Source of the DNA: JAGOEF01 sp029564465
GTDB taxonomy: Bacteria; Bacteroidota; Bacteroidia; Bacteroidales; ML635J-15
Assembly (NCBI GenBank): GCA_029564465.1
Contig: JAKQPY010000168.1
Span: 1 to 16,923 of the forward strand
Reading direction: 5' to 3'
DNA length: 16,923 nt
Position numbers and translations under genes: made by a program. Positions 1 through 7,866 of this stretch are shown piece after piece; position 1 is the first letter of the stretch; every line of letters starts with the position of its first letter. The notes beneath the pieces were generated by a model. That model was given only the letters and a program-made list of their open reading frames with translations. It searched no databases and was not told the DNA's origin.

Positions 1-294
1 GAGGCCCATGTGTATGTTGGTGGAAAAGGTCCCGTCCTTAATTAGGCTTTTATTGACTTTACCATCGGTGCTGAAAGTCAGTTTTTCCTCGAATTTGCGT
101 TTTGGCCCCATTCGCGTAATAATTTCAGCTGTATTGGTTCCCATTGTAATATCGAGTGTGAGTTCCTTGTAATAATCGAGAAACGAGCTTTCTGATGCAA
201 TCATTTTCCATGTTCCATTCATTGCTGTATGCTGCGAATAGATGATTCCGGCAAACAGAAGAAAAGATGCAAGGCATAACACAAATTTTTTCAT
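1..294 (-). CDS. Small secreted protein of unknown function, C-terminus beyond the window
   Basis: An open frame reads from an ATG at 294 leftward through position 1 without a stop, giving 98 visible residues. The N-terminus MKKFVLCLASFLLFAGIIYS is a typical signal peptide: two lysines, then a hydrophobic stretch, with QH following the likely cleavage point. The mature part begins with NGTWKM and continues with alternating polar and hydrophobic stretches (LTLDIT, TAEIIT, KLTFST), which suggests a beta-rich, possibly lipocalin-like fold. That fold is only an inference. No catalytic motif is visible. The gene is divergent from the GH3 gene, separated by about 218 bases that must hold both promoters. 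I do not recognise the family. Confidence 0.7.
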   Translation of the reverse strand, partial: MKKFVLCLASFLLFAGIIYSQHTAMNGTWKMIASESSFLDYYKELTLDITMGTNTAEIITRMGPKRKFEEKLTFSTDGKVNKSLIKDGTFSTNIHMGL

Positions 295-479
295 CGGTTT
301 TAAATTTAGCGTGAAGATATATTTTTCGTATCAGAAAAGGAAAAACTAACTTGTAAAATTAACAACTGCGCGACAGTATCAGTTTAATAAACGATAAATC
401 AAATCTAATCGACACATTACGCTACACCCGTTGTTGAAAATATTGCCTTGATTAAAACCCGGGTCTGTTTGAAAATCAT

Positions 480-487
480 TACATTTG
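480..487 (+). promoter_or_regulatory. Candidate Bacteroidota -7 promoter element for the glycosidase operon
   Basis: TACATTTG fits the Bacteroidota -7 consensus TAnnTTTG exactly and lies 25 bases upstream of the chosen GH3 start at 513. No well-spaced TTTG -33 box is present at the usual 17-23 base distance, so the assignment is tentative. Confidence 0.3.
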
Positions 488-512
488 GTCTTTGATGCAA
501 ATCCGAAACGGA

Positions 513-3176
513 ATGAAACAAATGCTACCAATAATTCTGTTTGTATTGTTTGTCTCGAATGTAGAGGCACAACATTACAAAGACCCGAAGCTTCCGGTTG
601 ATGAAAGGGTTCATGATTTGCTGCAGCGCATGAGTCCCGAAGAAAAATTCATGCAATTGTTTATGATTCCATACGAGCCGGGAGTCGATACAGCCATGTA
701 TGAGCAGGGAGTATTTGGTTTTCAGATGGGTGCCGAAGCGCAAGGCGGGGGGGCTGAGGCGCAATTAATGAGTTATAACCGGTCGGAACATGCGAACAAA
801 AACATCGAAAAAATAAATAATCTTCAGCGGTGGTTTATTGAGCGCAATAGGCTGGGTATACCTGTAATTATTTTTGGTGAAGCCTTGCATGGCCTGGTGG
901 CTGATGGTGCTACCGTTTTCCCGCAGTCCATTGCGCTGGCAGCTACCTGGAATACACCTCTGATGAGCAGTGTGGCTGATGCAATTGCTGTGGAATGTGC
1001 GGCGGCAGGAATCAGACAGATATTGTCGCCGGTGGTTAATGTGGCTACCGATGTTCGCTGGGGACGTACCGAAGAAACTTACGGCGAAGATCCGTTTCTG
1101 GTTTCCGAAATGGGAGTGGCCTACGTTTCGGCATTCGAGCGCAGGGGTATAATTACTACCCCAAAGCATTTTGCTGCCAATGTGGGTGATGGTGGCCGCG
1201 ATTCCTATCCGGTGCATTACAACGAACGATATATGCGCGAAGTAATTTTCCCGCCATTCGAAGCTTGTATTAAAAAAGGAGGTTCGCGGTCGGTAATGAC
1301 GGCATACAATTCATATGATGGTACACCGTGCTCTGCCAACAGTTTTTTGCTTTATCAAATTCTAAGGAAAGAATGGGGCTTCAAGGGTTTCGTTATTTCA
1401 GATGCCGGCGCTACCGGTGGCGCCAACGTGCTGCATTACACCGCGGCAGACTATGGCGATGCGGCTGTGCATTCAATGAATGGTGGTCAGGATGTTATCT
1501 TCCAAACCAGTATTCATCATAAAAACCTGTTCATTCCGCACTTTCTCGATGGACAGATTGATCAACCTGTTATTGACGCAGCCGTATCGAGGGTACTCGC
1601 TCAAAAGTTTGAACTGGGTTTGTTCGACAATCCGTATATTGAAACGGAAACGCTACTGGATGACAAAATCCTGATTAAACACCGGGAACTGGCAAAAATT
1701 GCTGCTTCCGAAGCGGTGGTTTTGCTGAAAAACGAAGGTTCTGTGTTGCCATTGTCAAAAAGCATTGCCTCGGTGGCAGTGATAGGTCCGGATGCCGATA
1801 CGGTCAGATTGGGTGGCTACAGCGGGCGGGGGAATAACCCGGTGAGTATTTACGACGGTATTGTAAATCTTGTGGGCGGCTCCGTTAAAGTAAGCTATTC
1901 AAAAGGCTGCAACAGGTTAAGTACAGCGTATGTTACGGTTCCTGCCGATGCCCTGCTTTGTAATTCAGGAGGAAAAACACAATATGGATTACTTGGAGAT
2001 TATTACGACAATCCCGGCTTTGAGGGAAAACCTGCTTTTTCGCGAATCGATAAACAAATTCAGTTTCAATGGACGTTGTTTTCGCCGGATCCTGAAAAGT
2101 TGAGTTATGATTTTTATTCGGTGCGATGGACGGGTAAAATCAAAGCTCCGACAACCGGCCATTACAACATAGGTGTGGATGGTAACGATGGTTATTGCCT
2201 ATATATCAACGGTAAACTGCTTATCGACAACCGAATAAAAAGGGGCAGGCAAACCATCACTGCCGGGTTCGACTTTGTTGAAGATCATGAGTACGACATT
2301 TGTATCGAATACTCCGAGCCTGCCGGGAATGCCTGGTTCAGGTTGATTTGGGATGCAGGGGTGGAAAATAACGACGATGCAGCCATCGAAGACGCGGTGG
2401 CACTGGCCGCTGCCTCCGATGTAGCTATAGTAGTTGTAGGTATTGAGGAAGGAGAGTTTCGCGATCGTGCTGATCTGGGTTTACCCGGTCGTCAGGAGGA
2501 ACTTATCCATAGAGTTGCTGCCACCGGAAAACCTGTGGTGGTGGTATTGGTAGGGGGGAGTGCTATTACCATGAACCACTGGATTGACGATGTTGATGCT
2601 ATAATCGATGTCTGGTATCCGGGAGAGCAGGGTGGTAATGCGGTGGCCGAAGTGTTGTTTGGCGATTATAATCCGGCAGGGCGCTTGCCCATCATATTTC
2701 CTGTTTCAGAGGGACAATTGCCTCTGGTATATAACCATAAACCCACCGGGCGGGGCGATGATTACACGAATCTGACCGGTCAGGCCTTGTTCCCCTTTGG
2801 CTTTGGACTGAGTTACACAAGTTTTAGCTATTCAAAGTTGAAACTGTCGGAACAGGTTATCCGGATCGGTGATTCAGTCGTGGTTTCGGTTAACATTACA
2901 AATACGGGAAAAATTCCCGGTGACGAAGTGGTTCAGCTGTACCTGCACGATGAACTGGCTACGGTTGCGCGTCCTGTAAAAGAACTTAAGGGTTTCCGAC
3001 GCATACACCTATTGCCCGGCGAAACGCAGGAGGTCAGTTTTGTGATACCATCCGAAATGCTCGCGATGTACGATGCATCAATGAAAAAGACCATTGAACC
3101 CGGCAGGTTCAGTGTTATGATTGGGGCTTCGTCGAAAGACATACGCCAGCGTACATATCTCGAAGTTGTGGAATGA
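513..3176 (+). CDS. Secreted GH3 beta-glycosidase (beta-glucosidase or beta-xylosidase type) with PA14 insert
   Basis: This is a glycoside hydrolase family 3 enzyme of 887 residues, probably releasing terminal beta-linked glucose or xylose from oligosaccharides. The start at 513 is chosen because MKQMLPIILFVLFVSNVEAQ is a clean signal peptide; in-frame TTG 492 and ATG 495 are alternatives. The N-terminal catalytic domain spans about residues 25-370, with EALHGL, SPVVNVATDVRWGR, EETYGEDP, TPKHFAANVGDGGRDSYP and GFVISDAGA, where D297 is the expected nucleophile. The second alpha/beta domain starts near VVLLKNEG and is interrupted at about 490-615 by a PA14 domain (GLLGDYYDNPGFEG). It resumes with EEGEFRDRADLGLPG (645-659), whose glutamates include the likely acid/base. 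An FnIII-like domain (VSVNITNTGKIPGDEVVQLYL) closes the protein. It is first in an operon with the fucosidase. Exact sugar specificity cannot be read from sequence. Confidence 0.93.
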   Translation: MKQMLPIILFVLFVSNVEAQHYKDPKLPVDERVHDLLQRMSPEEKFMQLFMIPYEPGVDTAMYEQGVFGFQMGAEAQGGGAEAQLMSYNRSEHANKNIEKINNLQRWFIERNRLGIPVIIFGEALHGLVADGATVFPQSIALAATWNTPLMSSVADAIAVECAAAGIRQILSPVVNVATDVRWGRTEETYGEDPFLVSEMGVAYVSAFERRGIITTPKHFAANVGDGGRDSYPVHYNERYMREVIFPPFEACIKKGGSRSVMTAYNSYDGTPCSANSFLLYQILRKEWGFKGFVISDAGATGGANVLHYTAADYGDAAVHSMNGGQDVIFQTSIHHKNLFIPHFLDGQIDQPVIDAAVSRVLAQKFELGLFDNPYIETETLLDDKILIKHRELAKIAASEAVVLLKNEGSVLPLSKSIASVAVIGPDADTVRLGGYSGRGNNPVSIYDGIVNLVGGSVKVSYSKGCNRLSTAYVTVPADALLCNSGGKTQYGLLGDYYDNPGFEGKPAFSRIDKQIQFQWTLFSPDPEKLSYDFYSVRWTGKIKAPTTGHYNIGVDGNDGYCLYINGKLLIDNRIKRGRQTITAGFDFVEDHEYDICIEYSEPAGNAWFRLIWDAGVENNDDAAIEDAVALAAASDVAIVVVGIEEGEFRDRADLGLPGRQEELIHRVAATGKPVVVVLVGGSAITMNHWIDDVDAIIDVWYPGEQGGNAVAEVLFGDYNPAGRLPIIFPVSEGQLPLVYNHKPTGRGDDYTNLTGQALFPFGFGLSYTSFSYSKLKLSEQVIRIGDSVVVSVNITNTGKIPGDEVVQLYLHDELATVARPVKELKGFRRIHLLPGETQEVSFVIPSEMLAMYDASMKKTIEPGRFSVMIGASSKDIRQRTYLEVVE

Positions 3177-3204
3177 AATTGTTAATGCCAAAAAACTTGC
3201 AACG

Positions 3205-4635
3205 ATGAAAACGAATTTTTTTACAGCCTGTTTGATTTCCCTGTTCAGTGTTTCGCAAATTGTTGTAGCACAGGAAGCCGGAATACCATACGTAAAACCT
3301 TCCGATCCGTTGGTATGTGCTAAATTAGACGAATGGCACGATTGGAAATTCGGTGTGATTATTCATTGGGGGCCTTACAGCGAATGGGGTGTGGTCGAAA
3401 GCTGGAGCTTATGCCCCGAAGATGAAGACTGGTGTGTGCGCCGTGGTCCTTTTGCCAACGATTACAATCAATACGTTAAGGAATACGAAAACATCCGGCA
3501 TAGTTTTAATCCGGTGAAATTCGATCCTGAAAAATGGGCGAAAGCCTGCCGCAGTGCCGGAATGAAGTATTTGGTCTTTACCACAAAACACCATGACGGA
3601 TTTTGCATGTTCGATTCTAAATACACCGATTACAAAATTACCGACACGGAAAGCGTGTTCTCGTCGAATCCCAAAAGCAATGTCGTTAAAGAAGTTTTTA
3701 ATGCATTCAGGTCGGAAGGAATGGCCATTGGTGCCTACTTCAGCAAGCCCGACTGGCATTGCGACGACTATTGGTGGCCGTATTTTCCGGTATTCGACCG
3801 CAATGTGAATTACAATCCCGAGAAATATCCCGAACGATGGGCCAGTTACAAGCAATTTACCTACAATCAGATTGAAGAGCTGATGACCGGTTATGGAAAC
3901 ATTGATATTCTATGGCTCGATGGTGGTTGGGTGCGTCCTGCCATGGCAATTACCGAGGAATCGAAACCCTGGCTGGGCAGGAGGCAATGGGTACAGGATG
4001 TTGATATGCCTGAAATTGCTGCAATGGCGCGTAAAAACCAACCCGGAATCATTGTGGTCGATCGCAGTGTACATGGCCCTTATGAGGATTACCGGACTCC
4101 GGAACAGCAAATACCTGAAGTGATTCCCGATTATCCATGGGAAAGTTGCATAACCCTGTGCGATAACTGGTACTCTACAGGACCTTCGGAACGTTATAAA
4201 TCGGCAAACTGGGCAATACATACCCTGATACGCATTGTTGCAAAAGGAGGAAATTTTTTGCTCGGTATCGGTCCTGATAAAACCGGTGATTTAACTCCGG
4301 AAGTGTATCAGCGGCTGGATGAAATAGGCGCTTGGATGGAAATTAATTCTGAAGCCATTTACGAAACCAAACCACTTGCTCCGTATCAATCAGGTAAGTT
4401 TTGCTTTACACAGTCGAAAGACGGGAAAACGAGGTATGCTTTCTATCTGTTTGACGAAAACGAAACACTTCCGGCCAGTCTATTGTTGCCGGCAGAGGTT
4501 TTTAGCAATGTAAAGACGGTCAGATTTTTAGGTCAATCAAACGCTGTCAGGATTTCGCTAAAAGATGGAAAACCCGAACTCATTATTCCAAATAATTTGA
4601 GAACGGCAAAACATGCATTGGTAATTAAGTTCTAG
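3205..4635 (+). CDS. Secreted GH29 alpha-L-fucosidase
   Basis: This predicted alpha-L-fucosidase is 476 residues from ATG 3205, chosen because it opens a signal peptide (MKTNFFTACLISLFSVSQ, cleaved near VVAQ); the frame is open upstream to an in-frame TTG inside the GH3 gene. GH29 hallmarks are FGVIIHWGPYS (H54, W55), TTKHHDGFCMFDS (H129, H130), SKPDWH, and NIDILWLDGGW, where D239 fits the retaining nucleophile. Acid/base candidates are E300 in YRTPEQ and E313 in PWESC. GGNFLLGIGPDKTGDL is the usual late motif, followed by a short beta-sandwich end. The segment after HWGPYSEW reads GVVESWSLCPED rather than the common EWY form, so this may be a divergent subfamily. It lies 28 bases after the GH3 stop, so co-transcription is very likely. 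Fucosylated plant or host glycans are plausible substrates, but the substrate is not determined by the sequence. Confidence 0.92.
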   Translation: MKTNFFTACLISLFSVSQIVVAQEAGIPYVKPSDPLVCAKLDEWHDWKFGVIIHWGPYSEWGVVESWSLCPEDEDWCVRRGPFANDYNQYVKEYENIRHSFNPVKFDPEKWAKACRSAGMKYLVFTTKHHDGFCMFDSKYTDYKITDTESVFSSNPKSNVVKEVFNAFRSEGMAIGAYFSKPDWHCDDYWWPYFPVFDRNVNYNPEKYPERWASYKQFTYNQIEELMTGYGNIDILWLDGGWVRPAMAITEESKPWLGRRQWVQDVDMPEIAAMARKNQPGIIVVDRSVHGPYEDYRTPEQQIPEVIPDYPWESCITLCDNWYSTGPSERYKSANWAIHTLIRIVAKGGNFLLGIGPDKTGDLTPEVYQRLDEIGAWMEINSEAIYETKPLAPYQSGKFCFTQSKDGKTRYAFYLFDENETLPASLLLPAEVFSNVKTVRFLGQSNAVRISLKDGKPELIIPNNLRTAKHALVIKF

Positions 4636-4659
4636 TAATAACAAGCAAGCGCGTTATAT

Positions 4660-5007
4660 TTATTTCGTTTCATTAGTTTCCAATACCCTGAATTCCACCA
4701 TTTGTCCGATGAGGTCATAGGGTAGGGCTTTGTCGAGTGGAAATTGAACAGACCCTTTTCCATGTTTATAGCTGGCCAGTTCCTGTGCAAATTCGGCATG
4801 GGCATTGGGTGTTGCATAGAAGCCGATATGATTTTTGAAAGCGGCAAAATAAACCAATGGTCTGCCTTTCAACTTATAGGATGGCATACCGTAAGCCATG
4901 TTTTCGACTGCGTCGGGGGCAGCCTCCTGAATTATTTTTCGGATTGTTTTTAGCTTTTCGCTTATTTCCTCAGGGAAACCGGCAATGTACAAGTCAACTT
5001 CATTCAT
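4660..5007 (-). CDS. DUF1801 / YdhG-like small protein
   Basis: This 115-residue cytoplasmic protein matches the DUF1801 (YdhG-like) family. The visible signature is an N-terminal helix (YIAGFPEEISEKLKTIRKII), then AAPDAVENMAYGMPSYKLKGRPLVYFAAFKNHIGFY and a basic GKGSVQFPLDKALP before a final helix. Family members bear the E-xx-YGMP-x-Y motif and are about 110-150 residues long. Some are described as iron-chaperone-like, but the biochemical role is not settled and I do not assign one. The start at 5007 follows the family pattern; an ATG in another frame at 5003 is not used. The gene converges with the fucosidase (24-base gap, no obvious terminator) and lies 82 bases downstream of the transporter small-subunit gene, so it could be the last gene of that operon. 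Confidence 0.8.
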   Translation of the reverse strand: MNEVDLYIAGFPEEISEKLKTIRKIIQEAAPDAVENMAYGMPSYKLKGRPLVYFAAFKNHIGFYATPNAHAEFAQELASYKHGKGSVQFPLDKALPYDLIGQMVEFRVLETNETK

Positions 5008-5089
5008 CGGATTTTTATAAAAGTGATGTAATCAATTCATACCTCGCAACCATAAGCGTATTTTGGCTACTCGTATTGTAAAATATCAC

Positions 5090-5233
5090 TCAGCGTGGTT
5101 GCCCGTCGTTATCGGTGTAGGAATCGGGCTCATCCTTGGGTTTGGTTCTCAGCACCTTAATGAAAAAATATCCGGTAACCGCAGTGATGCCCACAATTGC
5201 GCTAAGCATGAGAATTAATGCCGAAGTATTCAT
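5090..5233 (-). CDS. MetS-like small subunit of the sodium:amino-acid symporter
   Basis: This 47-residue gene begins MNTSALILMLSAIVGITAVT and has one membrane helix (about residues 4-27, ending GYFFIKVL), then a polar tail rich in K, D, P and N. Size, a single N-terminal helix, and position directly after a neurotransmitter:sodium symporter gene match the small MetS-type subunits of such transporters. In Corynebacterium glutamicum, MetS is required for function of the methionine/alanine carrier MetP. Its ATG overlaps the transporter stop by one base (TAATG), and a purine-rich AAGGGAAGGGA lies 7 bases upstream, so translation is probably coupled. Homology to MetS proper is inferred from architecture and context, not from alignment. 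Automated callers may miss this gene because of its length. Confidence 0.85.
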   Translation of the reverse strand: MNTSALILMLSAIVGITAVTGYFFIKVLRTKPKDEPDSYTDNDGQPR

Positions 5234-6897
5234 TATATTGTCCCTTCCCTTTTATGTTTATAATACGCTTTTCTTACAATCAGCGAAATACCCACGAACA
5301 AAGCCACCAGAAGTAATCGTGACAAATTTGTCAATAATATTCTGTACTTGATGTCGGCAATTAGCCCCGGATCAGTAGCTGAAGCCAGTTGCTCCTTTAA
5401 CCCGCTGTTCATGAGTTTCCCTACAACACTGCCGTGATCGAAAATCCATCCCTGACCCTGAAACAATCCATGGAACGCGGCAGCCCAGTCGTTACCGACA
5501 GGTGTGAAAACAGCCCCGAGAAAGACGATAATGAGCAACACAGGGGTAACCCACATGATAAGAAATCTGAAAATCCGGCTGACTCGTATATCAGCCCCCG
5601 TATTTATTTCTTCCCAACCTTTTTTAATGCCAAAAAACCACGCGAATAACACCGCCTCGAAGGCGGCAAAAACAAACAGGGCAAACGAACCGGTCCAGTA
5701 ATCGTATTCGTCGAAAACTCCCTGATTGAAGAATAATATGGTGGGTAATCCAAGTATGAGGATAATGCCTCCAAAAGCAAGTGCAGTTTTTCGGCGCGAC
5801 CATTTGAATTCATCTTCGAGGAAACCCTGCACCGGAGTCCCCATAGCCAGCGAAGAGGTTATTCCGGCAAAGAATAGCAGCCCGAACCACATCACTCCGG
5901 CAACGGCACCAATTACATGACCCCATTGCGAAAACAGGTAGGGGATGGTTTTAAAACCAAGTCCAAGTCCTCCCATGGCAGCCAGTTCTTTTACCCTGTC
6001 AATACCCAGATACCCAACGGCAATGGGAATAATGATGGCTCCACCGAGTACCACTTCAACAAATTCGTTCATCCAGCCTGCCGACATGGCGTTAAGGGCT
6101 ATATCGTCTTTTCGTTTCAGGTACGAAGAGTAGGCATGAATTGACCCCATCCCCAGCGACAGGGTAAAAAATATCTGACTGGCTGCAGCAAACCAGACTT
6201 TTGGGTTGTAAATTGAATCGAAATGGGGTGTCCATAAGAAATTCAGCCCTACACTGCTGTCGTAAACGGCACCATCGACACCCGATTTTAGGGTTACAGC
6301 ACGAATAGCCAGAATAATTCCAAACAAAATCAGCAGCGGCATTCCTATTTTAGCCACTTTCTCAACTCCGCCGCTAAGCCCTTTGCTGAGTATGTACACA
6401 TTTATTCCTAAGCAAATCAGAAAAAAGACAATGGGTTCAAACGGAATCAGCGTGGTTTTTCCGATGGATACATAATCGCTGAACAGTTGCACTACCTGAT
6501 GTTGGTTCATGCCGTTGAAGGTTCCTGTGGCACTGTGAAATATATATGCCAGTGTCCACGATTCCAGATAGCAATAATATGAGGCAATCCCAATATTACA
6601 GAAAAGGCCAAACACCCCTACATATTTCCACATGCGCCTTCGATCCATGCTTTGCATCATCAGCGGGGTACTGTGAAAACCACGGCTTCCACCATACCTG
6701 CCAATGCTCCATTCAATAAAAAGCAGGGGTAATCCCAGTATTAAAAAGCTTACGAGGTAGGGAATAATAAAGGCTCCACCACCGTTTTGTATTGCCTGCA
6801 CCGGAAATCTGAGAAAATTACCAAAGCCGACAGCATTGCCTGCCATGGCAAGAATGAGTCCGATACGACTGCCCCAAGCCTGATTTGTCTGATTCAT
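5233..6897 (-). CDS. LeuT-like sodium-dependent amino-acid symporter (NSS/SNF family)
   Basis: This 554-residue inner-membrane symporter of the neurotransmitter:sodium symporter family imports an amino acid with Na+. The N-terminus is nearly identical to LeuT and keeps its numbering: AMAGNAVGFGNFLRFP contains G20, A22, V23, N27 and R30, the Na1, Na2 and extracellular-gate positions. Y108 in ASYYCYLESW, T245 and S247 in FFTLSLG, N277 in WMNEFVEV, and A344/T347/S348 in FFAGITSSLA are the other expected ion and substrate contacts. D399 in FDEYDYW fits the gate aspartate. Twelve helices can be traced. At 554 residues it is longer than LeuT (519), mainly through a loop of roughly 55-60 residues between helices 11 and 12. 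LeuT-type residues favour a small neutral or hydrophobic amino acid, which is an inference. It is the first gene before its coupled small subunit. Confidence 0.95.
   Translation of the reverse strand: MNQTNQAWGSRIGLILAMAGNAVGFGNFLRFPVQAIQNGGGAFIIPYLVSFLILGLPLLFIEWSIGRYGGSRGFHSTPLMMQSMDRRRMWKYVGVFGLFCNIGIASYYCYLESWTLAYIFHSATGTFNGMNQHQVVQLFSDYVSIGKTTLIPFEPIVFFLICLGINVYILSKGLSGGVEKVAKIGMPLLILFGIILAIRAVTLKSGVDGAVYDSSVGLNFLWTPHFDSIYNPKVWFAAASQIFFTLSLGMGSIHAYSSYLKRKDDIALNAMSAGWMNEFVEVVLGGAIIIPIAVGYLGIDRVKELAAMGGLGLGFKTIPYLFSQWGHVIGAVAGVMWFGLLFFAGITSSLAMGTPVQGFLEDEFKWSRRKTALAFGGIILILGLPTILFFNQGVFDEYDYWTGSFALFVFAAFEAVLFAWFFGIKKGWEEINTGADIRVSRIFRFLIMWVTPVLLIIVFLGAVFTPVGNDWAAAFHGLFQGQGWIFDHGSVVGKLMNSGLKEQLASATDPGLIADIKYRILLTNLSRLLLVALFVGISLIVRKAYYKHKREGTI
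5241..5251 (-). promoter_or_regulatory. Shine-Dalgarno-like site for the transporter small subunit
   Basis: Read on the minus strand this is AAGGGAAGGGA, located inside the last codons of the transporter and 7 bases before the small subunit ATG at 5233. Bacteroidota rarely use strong Shine-Dalgarno sites, so a well-placed one at an overlapping start supports translational reinitiation and helps fix this start. Confidence 0.5.
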
Positions 6898-7320
6898 AAG
6901 CGCGTAATATTTTTGTATCCGAAACCCTGTGCGTTATGTAACTTGAACTTGAAGATATGTATGTGATTAGTTGATTCCAATGTGTGGTTTTCTAGGTGAA
7001 AAATCGTGATTATTTTTGCTTAATATCCTACATCAATTCTCATTCTAATCATTATTCTGCGGCCCATTTTTCACTTTTAAGTGCCGACAGTTAGACCATA
7101 AAAGTAAAGTTTTCAGTTAATAAAACAAAAATATTCTGCCATAAAAATGATACATTGATTCAACTACATTCTGTATAGTTTCATTTGCAGACTGATAATG
7201 CCCGGCTGTTACTTTAGCAAAGGACTATTTATTATTCGGGGAGTTCTAAAGGTCTTTGTTTTCGTGAATGTGCAAAGCGTATTTTTCTGACTATGTTGGT
7301 TTAGGTCAATCTGCATCGGC
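6898..7320. other. AT-rich intergenic region upstream of the transporter
   Basis: These 423 bases lie between the transporter start (6897) and the end of the membrane-anchored protein gene (7321). It should contain the transporter promoter, reading leftward. I see no convincing open frame, tRNA, repeat or strong hairpin. No exact TAnnTTTG element was found at a sensible distance upstream of the transporter on the minus strand. A TATTTTTG near 6910 is on the plus strand, where no gene follows, and is probably chance. Confidence 0.5.
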
Positions 7321-7812
7321 CTAATGCGAAAGGCTTATCCACAAAGGGACAAAAACAGCTACAATTATTGCCACGCTTATCTGGCGGTAGTAGTTCATGG
7401 CTGCAAGGCCGCAAAGAATCAGCAGCTCACTGCTTTGGTTTGAATTCACGCTCCCTTTCGAGGATGAACCGGTGTATTGAATCAGGGTGTCATTACCGGC
7501 TATTTGCCAACGGGTACCCCAAAAATTTTCGTATTTCCACTCGAAACTTTCTTCCTGAAGTTTGATGTGTGCTTTGTTCATCCACGAGTTGTAGGTGATT
7601 TCGCCTAAGCATGTGGTACCGCTTGCATCGCTTATTGTTGTGTGTTGTTTGAAGAATCCCCGGGTGCGAAAACGGTATTCCACGCCATTGAGAACTGCGG
7701 TGGCTGTCTGCGAAAAACTTTTGTCGTTGAAATGGCCAGCTTCTGCATTTTCAGAAAAAAGAATGCATTTTTCTGAAAAGAAACCTTTTTTCCATTGGTA
7801 TTTTTTTTCCAT
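7321..7812 (-). CDS. Beta-rich protein with one C-terminal membrane helix, function unknown
   Basis: This protein has 163 residues, starting at the first ATG (MEKKYQWKKGFFSEKCILF). No signal peptide is present. Residues 1-115 are rich in short beta-like stretches with frequent aromatic residues: GVEYRFRTRGFFKQHTTI, LGEITYNSW, AHIKLQEESFEWKYENF, TRWQIAGNDTLIQYTG. The repeated pattern of a small-molecule-like default phrase followed by an aromatic strand resembles tubby/LURP-one-like folds, but that is weak. A Ser-rich linker (GSSSKGSVNSNQSS) leads to hydrophobic segments ELLILCGLAAM and ISVAIIVAVFVPLWISL, the second a clear membrane helix. This suggests a cytoplasmic domain tethered to the membrane by its C-terminus. 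I do not recognise a named family. Confidence 0.65.
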   Translation of the reverse strand: MEKKYQWKKGFFSEKCILFSENAEAGHFNDKSFSQTATAVLNGVEYRFRTRGFFKQHTTISDASGTTCLGEITYNSWMNKAHIKLQEESFEWKYENFWGTRWQIAGNDTLIQYTGSSSKGSVNSNQSSELLILCGLAAMNYYRQISVAIIVAVFVPLWISLSH

Positions 7813-7866
7813 GCTTAATTAATAAGGTAAAAATTAATTACATATTTGTTGTTCAACCGGGTGTAA

